Assembly (NCBI GenBank): GCA_000729835.1
Contig: JFHB01000060.1
Span: 1-64,000 of the forward strand
Origin: Atkinsonella hypoxylon
Taxonomy: Eukaryota; Ascomycota; Sordariomycetes; Hypocreales; Clavicipitaceae
Direction of reading: 5' to 3'
Length of the DNA: 64,000 nucleotides
The translations under genes were made by a program, and so were the position numbers. Position 1 is the first letter of the stretch; every line of letters begins with the position of its first letter. The notes under the pieces are model-generated. The model searched no databases. It saw nothing but the letters and a program-made list of their open reading frames with translations, and was not told the origin of the DNA. This document shows, in pieces, positions 1 to 11,101 of the stretch.

Positions 1-87
1 ACCCTACAATACCTGGCCTGAGCATTGCACGGATAGGGTCGTTGAACCGAGAGGGATGGGCAGACACCCATCTGTAATGATCCTTTG

Positions 88-462
88 GACTTGACGCTTT
101 TTTGTACTATAATCCTTCAGATAGAGGACTGGAAAGCTAAATGTAAAGCATGATGTTAACCTTGTTACATTATATGAAAGAACAAGTGCTCCAGGACTGC
201 AGAATGCTTGTGAGCTTTATTATGGCCTTGTTGCTTGATTGATGACAGGCAATGTGAAAGTGACAAGAATCTACCGATCAATTCTGTAGACTTGACGCTT
301 TTTGTACTATAACCCTTTAGATAGAGGACTAGAAAATTCAACGGGTATAATGCTACTTTATTACATTGCATGGAAGAACAAGTGCTCCAGTACTGCAAAC
401 GTTTGTGAGTCTCATGGCCTGTGGGCTCGATTGATAACAAGCAACGCAAAGCGTGACAAGAA
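88..462. repeat. Diverged tandem repeat, two copies about 201 bp apart
   Basis: Copy 1 runs from about 88 to 270 and copy 2 from about 289 to 462. Both begin with GACTTGACGCTTTTT and share GTACTATAA, AGATAGAGGACT, GAACAAGTGCTCCAG and TGACAAGAA in the same order. Many differences are C/T or G/A transitions, as repeat-induced point mutation would leave, though no quantitative test was made. No long reading frame crosses it. The array may continue left of the window. Confidence 0.75.
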
Positions 463-610
463 CGTCATGGTACCCGTAAACTTCCCAGAATGAAGTCGTG
501 CGTCTACCGCACAGCACAACTCGGCCCACATCTCTCAGGCAGCAAGCGCAAGCCGCCTCCACGCACGTGATTGCCCATCGCGTTGTGACTCTGCTGGCTG
601 GATCTGCAAG

Positions 611-630
611 CGCGAAACCAATTAACGCGC
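611..630. promoter_or_regulatory. SCB/MCB-like cell-cycle box cluster upstream of DNA ligase I
   Basis: CGCGAAA (611-617) matches the yeast SCB consensus CRCGAAA. ACGCGC (625-630) carries the ACGCG core of the MluI cell-cycle box. They lie about 240-260 bp before the ligase start. Yeast CDC9 and its fission yeast counterpart are G1/S-regulated through SBF/MBF-type factors. The motifs are seen; function here is inferred. Confidence 0.4.
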
Positions 631-869
631 TTCTGCCTGGGCAGCTTGTCGCGTCGTGGGTACTCAATGCTCACTAGCTTTTGTGCATTTAATTCCTTGA
701 CACTCATTGCTTCATGGTGCGACACACATTCTATTCAGATTTCAATGCTCTGAGATTTACACTCAAGCTGGCTCCGAGGAGTAGAATCAATCCTATTGGG
801 CAATTTCGCCTATCGTTGGTACAATCGTCGCTGTCACGACAACCAACAACTAGGAGGAGGCTCTGGAGC

Positions 870-3717
870 ATGGCGCCGCCAAAACAGGCGACATTGGGGT
901 ATGTCAAGAAGCAGAGCACGTTGGGGTGTGTTGAACACTCGCTACCAAGAGAACAAGACTGGAGTAACTAATTTTCGTCTCTGGGGTCTCCCATTTCCGT
1001 TCGATACAGGAAATTCTTCGGTGCAAAGAATCCCCCACCGCAGCAACAGACCAAGCTTGCATTTGCAACGAAATCGGCACCCGCGCAGAAAGTCGAGGAG
1101 GCAGATGCGAATGCCAAGGAGAACGCAGATCCCGAGAAAGCGAATTGCGAGTCAAAAAAGAGAGTGCGTCGGACGAGCCAGAATGGAGCTAAAGTTAAGA
1201 CTGAGGAGGAAGATGAAGATGGCCCGGTCGTGAAACGGGCGAGGCGAAGCCGTCGCAAGATGGGAGAAGATGATGACGAAAAAGGCAGCGCTACTGAGTC
1301 AGTCACGAAGAAGGTAGATGGGGAGGTGAAGGAGGTCAAAGTCAAACAATCTGACAAATCGACTATCAACAACACAGAGTCTCCTACAGACAAGGTCGAG
1401 GAAGAGTCTACAGCATCGGAGACTGGTTCTGACGCTGAGGACGACGCTGAACTTGAAGAAAAGCCAGAAGTTGCTGCCAAGGCGAGAGAAAAGGTACAGA
1501 CACAGCTTAAGGCGAAGAGCAAGCATCCGTATCCTGACTGGAAAGCGGGCAGCCCTGTGCCATATGCAGCCTTGTGCCAGACGTTCTCGTTGATCGAGAT
1601 GACAACGAAGCGATTGATTATTATGGAGCACTGCTCCTTGTTCTTACGGCAGGTCATGCGGCTCACGCCTGATGACCTCTTGCCTACAGTGTTGTTAATG
1701 ATCAATAAGCTGGCGCCAGATTATGCAGGCATCGAACTTGGTATTGGCGAGTCTCTCATCATGAAGGCCATTGGTGAGACGACGGGTCGCAGTCTGCAGG
1801 TCATCAAGGCAGATCAAAAGGAGATTGGCGACCTGGGCTTGGTAGCAGTCAAGAGCAGATCAACTCAGCCGACCATGTTTAAGCCGAAGCCATTGACTGT
1901 CCGGGGTGTTCACCAAGGCTTGATGAGCATTGCAACTGTCACTGGAAATGGGGCTCAAGGCAGAAAGGTTGATGGCATTAAAAAGCTGTTGTCTGCTGCG
2001 GACGCCCACTCTACGACCAAGGCTGACATAACCAAGGACAAGGGCGGGCCAAGCGAGGCAAAATATATCATCAGGTTCCTCGAGGGCAAGCTGCGATTGG
2101 GACTTGCCGAGAGGACCGTGCTGGTGTCCTTGGCCCAAGCGATTGTTTGCCATGAAGCTGATCAGAAGGGCAAAATCCCGAGCACGACGGAGATGGAGAA
2201 TGGAGAGTCCATCCTCAAGACAGTCTACAGGTATGCTGGACCAGAAATGCTGGACCACGGGTGGGCTGTGACTGCATGCTAACTCAGACTTCCCAGTGAG
2301 CTGCCCAGCTACGACGCCATCATCCCAGCTGTGCTGAAGCACGGAATCGCCAAGTTGAGAGAGAACTGCAAGTTGCGACCAGGTGTACCGCTGAAGCCCA
2401 TGTTGGCGAAGCCCACGAAAGCCATCACCGAGGTTCTAGACCGCTTTGAGGGCCAGAACTTCACCTGCGAGTACAAATACGACGGTGAGCGAGCCCAGAT
2501 TCACTACGTGGCCAAGGATGCGCTGCAAGAACTCAGTCAGGAGACTGCTGGAGCTGCAAAGGCGGCCGCCGATGGAGTGACCAGTATATTTTCTCGAAAC
2601 TCAGAGGACCTGTCCAAGAAATATCCCGATATCCTGGCGAAACTGCACACTTGGGTCAAAGACGACACCAAGAGCTTTGTGCTTGATTGCGAGACGGTAG
2701 CTTGGGATGTTGCTGAAAAGAAAGTGTTGCCCTTCCAGCAACTGATGACGCGCAAGAAGAAGGACGTCAAAGTGGAGGATGTCAAGGTGAAGGTGTGCGT
2801 GTTCGCTTTCGACCTGCTATACCTGAATGGCAAGCCGGTGGTTGAAAAGCCATTGCGGGAGCGTCGACAGCTCCTTCAACAGTCTTTTGTGCCGGCAGAG
2901 GGCGAATTCGCCTTTGCCACCTACATGGACGGCCAGGAGCTCGACGAGATCCAAGTGTTTCTGGACGAGAGTGTAAAGGCGTCTTGCGAGGGGCTGATGG
3001 TCAAGATGTTGGATGGAACAGAGAGTGGATATGAGCCCAGCAAGCGCAGCCGAAACTGGCTCAAGGTATGTCTTTCCGCTCGTCCATCATCCCATGCAGC
3101 CTATTTCATTTTCATTTTCATTTTCAATTTTCAATTTTTTTTCATCTTCCGTCTTTCGTGCCTAATGTTTTGGGTCCCAGGTCAAAAAGGACTACCTCGC
3201 CGGCGTAGGCGACTCGCTCGACCTCGTCGTCCTAGGCGCCTACTACGGCCGCGGCAAACGCACCTCCGTCTACGGCGCCTTCCTCCTAGCCTGCTACAAC
3301 CCCGCGACAGACAGCTACGAGACGGTGTGCAACATCGGCACAGGCTTCTCGGAGCAAGTCCTCGAGGACCTGCACCGCCAGCTGTCGCAGATCGTCATCG
3401 ACCGCCCCAAGCCCTTCTACTCTCACGCGTCGGGGAACCTGCATCAGCCCGACGTGTGGTTTGAGCCGCGCTACGTGTGGGAGGTCAAGACGGCCGACTT
3501 GACGCTCAGCCCGCGCTACAAGGCGGGCTGCCACGAGGGCGTCGACCCCGCCGGCGCGAAGGGCATCAGTCTACGCTTCCCGCGGTTCGTCAAGGTCCGG
3601 GATGACAAGAAGCCGGATGAGGCGACGAGCAGTAGGCTGGTGGCGGAGATGTATCGCAAGCAGGAGAGCGTGGCGAGGAACAAGGGGCCTTCTGTGGATG
3701 ATGATTTTGAGTATTAG
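870..3717 (+). CDS. CDC9: DNA ligase I (ATP-dependent, replicative)
   Basis: Seals Okazaki fragments and completes excision repair in the nucleus by ATP-dependent adenylation. Exons 870-925, 1010-2230, 2297-3065 and 3181-3717 give 860 aa, normal for the family. The first intron splits the PCNA-interacting peptide: exon 1 ends QSTLG and exon 2 continues KFFGAK, restoring a QxxLxxFF PIP box near residue 15. A charged, low-complexity Lys/Glu-rich linker follows to about residue 220. Next come the DNA-binding domain and the nucleotidyltransferase domain with motif EYKYDGERAQIH; the adenylated lysine is near residue 486. The OB-fold C-terminus is in the last exon (VWEVKTADLTLSP). The start was chosen because MAPPKQATLGYVKKQ matches the family N-terminus and the intron keeps frame. 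A mitochondrial form from an alternative start, as in yeast, is possible but not shown. Confidence 0.95.
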
Positions 3718-4125
3718 GCTTTTTTTCTTTTTTTTTTTTGGGCGCTTGTATTTTGATGGCGGGTTTTAGGGGAGCTTGGAAGGGTATAGCAAGTGTAGAT
3801 GTGGGTTTTTTTTTTTCCTTGTCGTATATGGACTACGGGTTTTGTAAGTATGCAATTGATGGGTCGCGTGGCTGACATTGGTTATCGCGGTGATATACGT
3901 TCGAGCGCAGCATTGTGATCGAGTCTTTTTTTGCGAGAACACTGTAGGTAGGGAGGACGTCACACCCTCGAGGCAACATGGGGACAGCAAGGAGCACTGG
4001 CTCGTGGCATTCTGCTAACGGTAGAATAAACGGCATTATATACTTCACCACCGGCTATGGAACGCTCCATGATGAAAATCAGGGGTCAAACATGCCATCA
4101 GTACAAGTGACTACGAACCAGAAAC
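3718..4125. other. Convergent 3' region between DNA ligase I and the CLC gene
   Basis: T-rich tracts follow the ligase stop at 3717. The rest should be the 3' ends of two converging transcripts. No gene seen. Confidence 0.6.
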
Positions 4126-7116
4126 TTATAATATACTCGCGTCCTCATGATCCACTCGTAACAAGCCATGCTCCTCGCCCCGAGCGCCGACGCTTCTGTG
4201 ATTGCCCGTCGGCGCTGCACCAGTGCGTCTCGTCTCGTCGGCCCCGTCGAGAACATACCACACGTCCTTCTTCGTGAGTATGCCCTGCAGGGCACCGCGA
4301 TCGGTAAAGAGGACGTATCGAAGTCCGAGCTTCTGGAAATACGACACGACGAGATGCAGGTTCGTGCGCGAGGGGAGCGTCAGGGGCGTCTGGTCCATCC
4401 ACGGACGCAGGTCGAGCGTGGTCCGGGGATCAGCGAGCGGCTGATGGGAGAAGAAGGCTTCTGTCTCGGGGGCCAGGCACCGTGGAGGCTGGGTGGCTGT
4501 GCGGAGGTTGTAGCTAAGTTCGGCGCGGGAGATGTATCCCAGGAGGATGGCGTCGCGGGGGTCGGAGATGACGGGGAAGCCGCGGTAGGGGTAGGTGGCT
4601 AGAACGGTGTTGAGAGAGGCGATGGTGTGTCCTGTGGCGGTGAGGACGACGAGGTCCTCTATGCGGGTCATGATCTGGGAAGCGGGCACGTCGGGGATGA
4701 TGAGGGACTCTTCGCTGTTGTCCAGGAAGGGGTACTCGTTGAAATGGATCCAGGACTCGTAGATGCCGCGGCGGGAGAGGGCGTCGCCGACCCATTTAGA
4801 TAACATGACGGCGACCATGATGGGCAGCACATAGGTCAGCGCACCGGTGAGCTCGAACATGATGACGACGATGGACACCGTCATGCGTGTTACGCCGGCG
4901 AGGGCGGCTGAGGCGCCGATGATGGCGTATGTGCCGGGCGTGATGCACGGCACGTCAGGGGCACAGGAGGAGAAGAGGAAGAACTTGGGGTGGTTGTGCA
5001 CCCAGATCTCCATGACAATACCGACTGCCCGGCCGGTCAGCGCGCCGATGGCCATGGAAGGCAGGATGATGCCGGCGGGAATCTGGAGGCCAAACGTGAT
5101 GGTGGCGAGGAAGAAGCCCAGCACGGCCGCGAAGATGAGGAGGATAATGGTCTTGGCCGAGGCGGTGCCGGTGCGGCAGAGCCCTATCGGGTCGTCGAGG
5201 ACGCGCGAGCATTCGGAGAACAGGCTGGATACGAGCTCGGTTGACTGCACCTTCATGTAGAAGTTGGGGTAGTTGACGAGGGCCGTGAGAAGGGCGACGG
5301 CGAGAACCTGGACGACGGGCCTGGGGAGCCAGGGCTGGGCTTTCTTCCATCGCGCTACAGCCATGTTGGCTCGGATGAAGAGACCGCCGTAGACTCCCTT
5401 TGTTCAGTAGAAGAAAAGCAAGTCAGCATCTGGCATTCTCGCTCATGGTTTGTGCAGGCCATGGCAGGACCTTAACTGGGGGCAATGAGGTTTTGCAAGG
5501 ACGTACACCGAGGATACCGAGAATGGCATATGGTATGATCTCAAATCCGTGCCAGTCCACGCTGTATTTGGTCTGGTACAAAACCAGCTTGCCGGACCTG
5601 AATGGATCAAAGGCTTGCAGGCAGACTGCGGCCGTCATTGCGCACACAAAGCTCTGCCACATGGTCTTGTCCGGGAAGTAATACGACAGTTGCTAACACT
5701 CATTAGGACAAGTTCACAATGACGACTGCGCATCTCTACGATGCGAAGCACAGGGGAGGCACACCTCGAGACTAAACAGGACACCTCCGATGGGTGAGCC
5801 AAAGGCCACGGAGATTCCAGATGCCGCTGCTGCGGACAGAACCTCTCGTTTTCGAGCTGAAGGGGAAGTTAGAATATCCAGAACATGTCTCCAGGTGCGC
5901 TGGAATCTCCATCATACCTTCATTGTCTCTCACGTTGGAGAATAGCTTGGTGAACAGATTGGCACAGCAACATGCGACGTGTACTAGTGGTCCTTCTTTT
6001 CCGAGCCACATGCCCGAGGCCACTGCTAGCACCTGGATACATGTCAGACTATCATCTTGTGACTTTGGACTATACTGAGCTTACCAAGCCCATTGACTTT
6101 GTAATCAAAGTCCAGGTACCTAGAAATCTCCTTATCACGAACCCACCGAGGACAGTCTTGATCTCAGGGATACCGCTGTGCTTGGCATAAATAGCATACT
6201 CCTGCACGAGAATCGCGGCGCAGTATGCCAACGTAGTCTAGAAAATCCCGTTAGATTGTCAAGGTGAATCTTTAAAAAGCTTAGGTCAATGAGCCAATCT
6301 TACAGAGAAAAGAAGGTAGAAGAAGTATTCAATGAACCACTTTCCACCAGCCGCGCGAACACCAAAAGCTTCACTCCAATACTTCCAGCCCACGCACTTT
6401 GAGCCCTGATCATATCCGTAACAACAAAAGCTCTTGCTCAGGTAGAAATGGCCGCCTTCTGGCCCACTCGAGCAGAATCCGAGCTTAAGGTCGCCCAGCC
6501 AGTCGCTTGCGACATTTATGCCAGCTGCGATTGCGCCGACTAGGAGGCCCGTCAGGACCAGAATGACCCAGATTTGACTGGCATCAATGAAATATTGCAG
6601 GTAGCCCACAAGACCACTTGCACTAGATGACAGTACACGTAGGCGCTGTCGTTCTTTCGTATATTCGAAGATCCAGTCAATGGCTGTCATGTCCTCATAG
6701 CCGACTCGACGTCCCGATCCCTCGATGTACCAATCAGTGGACAAGCCATCTTTTTGAGTTGAATTGATGTTGCCATTCCGGTTTCTGAGCGGCGAGTCCC
6801 CTGACACTGGGATACTCGGCTGGCCTTGAGATCTCTGGGGGGGAAGACGACGATCTTGCCGCGAAGGCGATGCTCTCAGGGCGGAAAAGAAGCGGGATGG
6901 CCCAGAGACCGCGGCTGATGGCTGCTTGCGCTTGAAAGATAATGGCGCATCCAAGTCATGGCGGAACGGGTCGTCATCGAGGACATGGTCTTGACCAGCA
7001 ACATCATTGTCTCGATCGTGGGCGAGAAAATCAATCTCGTCTCGGTCGTCGGTGGACAGAGGCGTATGCGAGGACGAGGCAGAAGCGAATGGGTCGTTCT
7101 GGGCGGCTCCAGACAT
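4126..7116 (-). CDS. CLC-family chloride channel / Cl-/H+ exchanger (Gef1/CLC-3-like)
   Basis: A CLC transporter that by family moves chloride, often in exchange for protons, in Golgi, endosome or vacuole membranes. Exons, in coding order, are 7116-6304, 6237-6085, 6032-5918, 5856-5765, 5692-5507 and 5397-4126, giving 876 aa. The N-terminus (~1-170) is hydrophilic and acidic, then come about ten or more membrane segments. Selectivity motifs are visible: HSGIPEIKTVLGG, GKEGPLVHVACC (gating glutamate near 335), and ARKREVLSAAAASG with FGSPIGGVLFSLE. Two CBS domains fill the C-terminal ~200 residues (from IPDVPASQIMTRIEDLVVL to ILTKKDVWYVLDG). The gating Glu is kept, as in exchangers and most channels. 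An in-frame ATG at 7128 would add four residues. It is divergent from the neurochondrin gene. Confidence 0.93.
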
Positions 7117-7290
7117 GGTGAGACTCATGCCATCTTCCAGCGGCCGTCTGGGAGGAAGCTGGGAAGAAGCTGGGAAGAAGTCGTGCAAATGAGTCAGGGA
7201 GTGGCCACATGCAAGCAAGCAGCTGGGGATGCTCAGGAGTCATTGACGAGCTGCTGAGGTTGCATCTGAGCTTCTTTCACTTGCTTGAGT

Positions 7291-7340
7291 CTACCAGGGC
7301 CTGCCAGGGCCTGCCAGGGCCTACCAGGGCCTACCAGGTG
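7291..7340. repeat. 10-bp tandem repeat, five units
   Basis: Five consecutive units of CTRCCAGGGC, the last ending GGTG. It lies in the upstream region of the CLC gene. Confidence 0.9.
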
Positions 7341-7534
7341 CACCAGACTGTCTACGCTACCAGTACCAGACCTCTACTCCATCGTAGGCACGCGCTGCGG
7401 ACAAGGGAACAAGGGACCAGACCACAGCAGCAGGCAGTGCGACGCTGCAGCCACAGTATGTACAGTGGGCGTACACCCCACTGTATGCGCTAGGTAGGGC
7501 TGGCAGAGTTGTCTGGTCTCTGGTCTGTGACATT

Positions 7535-7574
7535 ACGTCAACACGTCAATACGTCAATACGTCAATACGTCAAT
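7535..7574. repeat. 8-bp tandem array ACGTCAAT x5 (CRE half-site array)
   Basis: Five units at 7535, 7543, 7551, 7559 and 7567; the first reads ACGTCAAC. Each contains ACGTCA, the half-site of the CRE element TGACGTCA bound by CREB/ATF-type bZIP factors. It sits between two divergent genes, so it could act on either. Array and spacing are seen; binding is inferred. Confidence 0.85.
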
Positions 7575-7840
7575 ACATGTCCGGTATGTACCTAGGTACA
7601 TATGACAGGCTTCCAAAACGTCCCATGCAGATTTATCAGGAACCCAGTTGTGACAACATGAAGCCGTTTATTCTCTCATAATATGGTCATTTTCCATTCC
7701 TCATTCCTCATTCATTTTTGTTTTTGTTTTTTTTCATCTTGCAAAATTAATCCCCTCACTGTACAATAGACAAGGCAGATACTCCGGAAAAGTTACGGCG
7801 GAGCACCAAGAAAAGTCTCACCACCCACTCAAACGACGAC

Positions 7841-9889
7841 ATGGACTCAGCAACTGGACAAAGCAGCCAAACGTCACCAAAAAACACAAGTACCGGAGAC
7901 GCTGCCACCATAGCTAGGATCAAAGCGCTCCTCGAAGCCAAAGATGACACACAGCGTTTCGTCGGTCTAGCTCTCCTCAAATCCGTCCTCGACAACACGC
8001 CCGAGCTGCGTCAAGATGAGCAAGTCATCCAGCATCTCTGGGCCAGCGTGTCCCCGAGGTTCCTGGACAGGCTCATCAAGACTGGCTCCCAGTCTTCAGG
8101 CAAGGATGTCAAGGAAATGCTAGATCTTGCCGTTTCGATTCTTCACATTTTCGCTGCGCTAGTGCCGGAAACTCTCAGGATGCAAGACAAGTTCACTGAT
8201 CGAATACCAGGGCTTGTCAATGCAGTCTTGTACAGGTGAGTGCGAGCATCTGTGATTCCACATCTCAAAGCCTCGACACATGCTGACCTGCATTGCACAG
8301 TTCGGGCGAAACAACCGTTGTACTATTGAAACTGCTCCATACCCTCGTCAGCACGCCCGACGGCGCCAAATCGTTCATTGAAGTAAACGACGTAAGCTCC
8401 TTGGCGGAAATCGCACCGGCGCATGCCATCGTGCTGGACATCTTCAACTTTGCCTGGCTGAACGGCATGGCATCTGTTGTTGAGAAGCACGTCTTGGCTG
8501 TCCAAGTTGCTGAGACGTTGAGGTTGCTGGTTGCTGCGTTCACGGGCACTGATGGCGTGACGCTCCTCGACTTTCTCGGCAGCTTTCTACGCCAGGCAGA
8601 TCCAGCAGTGAGTCCATCTTTGGCCAGCTTGCGTAGTTTGCGCCTATTGACCGGCGTGCTTGATTCAACAGATACTACCACATCGACCGCAATGGCTCAA
8701 AACAGTCATCGGATTTATTCAAAACCTAGTGGCCAGTCGTCCGAACTTGGCTGCTAGGTCTGCCTACACAAACGCAGCAGCCTCAATACTCCAGGCGTAT
8801 CCTGCACAAGCCCCAACGCTACTCTTTACCGAAAACACCAAGGATGACAAACCTCTCGGCTATCTCTTCATCAGCCTACTGCTCATAGACATCCGTTCCT
8901 CGATCCCTACGCTCCTGCAACAACTCAACCAGCCAGACTACGCTGGACTCTCAATAAGATTGGCATCAGCTTACGATGTGATTTCCATATTTATCGGCTA
9001 CCTCGTTCGGTGTCTGGAAGACGATTCTGTGGAGACATTCACCATGTCACCCGATAGCCTGCTGAAACTACGCAAGGGCATTTCGGAAACCATGTCTCTG
9101 ACTGTAGAATATCTCCGGGATAGATGGGACGCAACATTCGCTGGCGCCATGGGACTGCATCCTGATGCACGATCATCCAAGACAGAAACATCCACTGGCT
9201 CGCATCGCACTTTGGCCTGGGATTCCCTCACAAATCCGGCTGACCAAGACCCCTTGATTCTCTCTGCCGTACGGGTGCTGGCTCTCTGGCTACGGGAAGA
9301 CGACAATGAGACGTTGCGGAAGGAGGCCACGGGCCTGATTGACATGCTTATGGAACTGTACGAGAGCAGCTCTTCGGGAAAGCTTGACTTCAGATCAGCG
9401 GCACTAGTCGGACTGGAAGCTCTCATCACCACGCGGCGCGGTCGCGAGCTCTTCCTCCGCAACGAGGGATGGAAAATCCTAAGCAAGGACTTGGCCAGCC
9501 TGTTATCACTTTCTGCTGACGACGACTGTGCTGACGCTCATGCATCGCGGGGCATCGAGGTTGTCCGTATCCTCCTCTCCGTAGCTGAGGAAGAGTCATC
9601 AGGCTCGTCAGAAGAGTGGATGGACCTCATCACCACCGTCGCAGCATGGGATGTGTCTGCCAAGCCGCAATCGCCCACCGTCGCAGAATTCCAAGTCTCA
9701 GTGCTGCAGCTATGCTGTACCTTGCTCGTGGGTGCTACGCCCGGAATGAGAAGGCGGTACAAACAGTCCGTAAGCGCAATCAACGGCATCGTCAGGCAGA
9801 TAAGTGGGAGCCTTGGCAGGCACGACTTTCTCAAAGAAGCAATGGACGATGTCAGGAGCACAATGCAAGGATTGGAGGAGTCAGGGTAA
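7841..9889 (+). CDS. Neurochondrin-domain protein (DUF1941-type)
   Basis: Exons 7841-8235, 8301-8607 and 8672-9889 give 639 aa. The protein is almost all helical, with armadillo-like repeats of Leu-rich helices and no membrane segment. Features fitting the neurochondrin family include LLKLLHTLVSTPDGAKSF around residues 140-157 and ARSAYTNAAASILQAYP. A C-terminal stretch includes ALVGLEALITTRRGRELFL. In animals neurochondrin is a cytosolic adaptor; the fungal role is not established, so only the family is called. Both introns (65 and 64 bp) keep frame with GTGAGT donors. Its stop lies 120 bp from the stop of the convergent Vma22-like gene. Confidence 0.85.
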
Positions 9890-10009
9890 CCGCAAAAGCC
9901 GAGATGCACAAATTGGCGCTTGCAGCTCTGTAACAGCAGCAGGCATGTCGTTAAACCTCCATGCACACCCCTCAAATCCAGTAGAGCTGCGTGAATAATA
10001 AAAAATCTC

Positions 10010-10597
10010 CTATGCAGAAGACTCGATGGGCTCTGCCTTCAAAGCTGCCGCCGTGGCCCCCTCGGCCTTGGCTCTTCGCTTCCTCGCCCTCCGCACCTGA
10101 ATCTCAACATGCTCCATCTCCGCCGCTACAGAGGCCAGCCGCGGGACAACCTCCTCCACAACCTTGACCGAATGGCCCTGAGCAGCGCGCAGCGCCGTGG
10201 GCGCGAGAATCCCGTACCAGCGTAGGGGATCCCTGCTCTTCCGCCTCGGCTTCTCTTGATCGTCCGGCGAGCAGTCCTCACCGGCATCCATAGAAGAGGT
10301 GTTTTCTTGAGGTTTTCCTTCTCTGCCTTTGGCCTCGTCATCCGTGTTTGTTACGGTGAATTGCGCAAATGCCCCATCTTGACGCTTGATGTCCACCCTC
10401 CGCGTGGCTTGCATCCTCTGATCGTACTGGTCCTGGCCGAACCGCTGGCCGCGCTCTGCTGAGAAATTTGCCCGTGCAATGTCGTGGAAGATGGTAGACT
10501 GGAGATGGGAGAGGTCCTTTCGAAGGCGCGTGTATTCGTCTAGGAGGGCGAGGTAGCGCTCGAGGAGGTCGTCTATATGCTGTTGGTCTGATGCCAT
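10010..10597 (-). CDS. VMA22: V-ATPase assembly factor, Vma22/CCDC115-like
   Basis: A single-exon gene of 195 aa. The N-terminal ~60 residues form a coiled coil (HIDDLLERYLALLDEYTRLR). The C-terminal half carries DPLRWYGILAPTALRAAQ, the conserved family signature, followed by a second helix and a basic tail (RRARKRRAKAEG). In yeast, Vma22 works with Vma12 and Vma21 in the ER to assemble the V0 sector of the vacuolar ATPase. The middle (~75-125) is low-complexity and acidic. No signal peptide or membrane span is seen, in line with a peripheral ER protein. The call rests on the signature and size. Confidence 0.8.
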   Translation of the reverse strand: MASDQQHIDDLLERYLALLDEYTRLRKDLSHLQSTIFHDIARANFSAERGQRFGQDQYDQRMQATRRVDIKRQDGAFAQFTVTNTDDEAKGREGKPQENTSSMDAGEDCSPDDQEKPRRKSRDPLRWYGILAPTALRAAQGHSVKVVEEVVPRLASVAAEMEHVEIQVRRARKRRAKAEGATAAALKAEPIESSA

Positions 10598-11101
10598 GGT
10601 GAATGGTATCTTGGACTACTCGTCAATTTTTTTTCGACTGCTTTGGGTTGCAGAAGTAGATCGGACCGCGATTCTTATATGCGGCTAGGCGTGTTGGTTA
10701 TTGTAAATGTTTGGAGCAATAATGGCGATGGAGCCTATGAAGTAGTTTTGATGTGCAAGGTACCTTCATCGCGTCTGTCTGTCTGGAGTGGGCGGGCTTG
10801 TGGGCCCCACGGTGCTAATTGGCCACGTCAAGCGACCAGTGCTTCATCAATATTTGACGTACATTGTTATGCTGCCATATTGCACTGTCATGATACTTTA
10901 TTCTTCTTAAGCATGTCCCAAAAGGATATTTCATACACAAGTTCTACCTTTCGGTAATGGGCACCTTGATTCAGATTCAGCCAAATGCCCTGAGCCTCTA
11001 ACCCAAGAGCATTATAGCTTTGAGCACGCCGTGAATCATGAACATGCACGTTTCACACGCCAAAACGAAAAGTGCTTGCTCGGATAACCCAGTCTGCCGA
11101 T
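10598..11101. other. Intergenic region between the Vma22-like and MFS genes
   Basis: It is upstream of the Vma22-like gene and downstream of the MFS gene. No gene, repeat or motif worth naming was seen. Confidence 0.6.

Larger units (their letters stand above)
1..869. other. Left edge and upstream region of DNA ligase I
   Basis: No gene is seen here. It holds the diverged tandem repeat at its left and the promoter/leader of DNA ligase I at its right. The reading frames inside it are short and overlap on both strands. Confidence 0.6.
7117..7840. other. Divergent promoter region, CLC gene / neurochondrin gene
   Basis: A 724-bp gap between two start codons pointing apart. It holds two short tandem arrays (7291-7340 and 7535-7574) and one TACCTAGGTA palindrome (7589-7598). 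No protein gene is seen. Confidence 0.7.
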
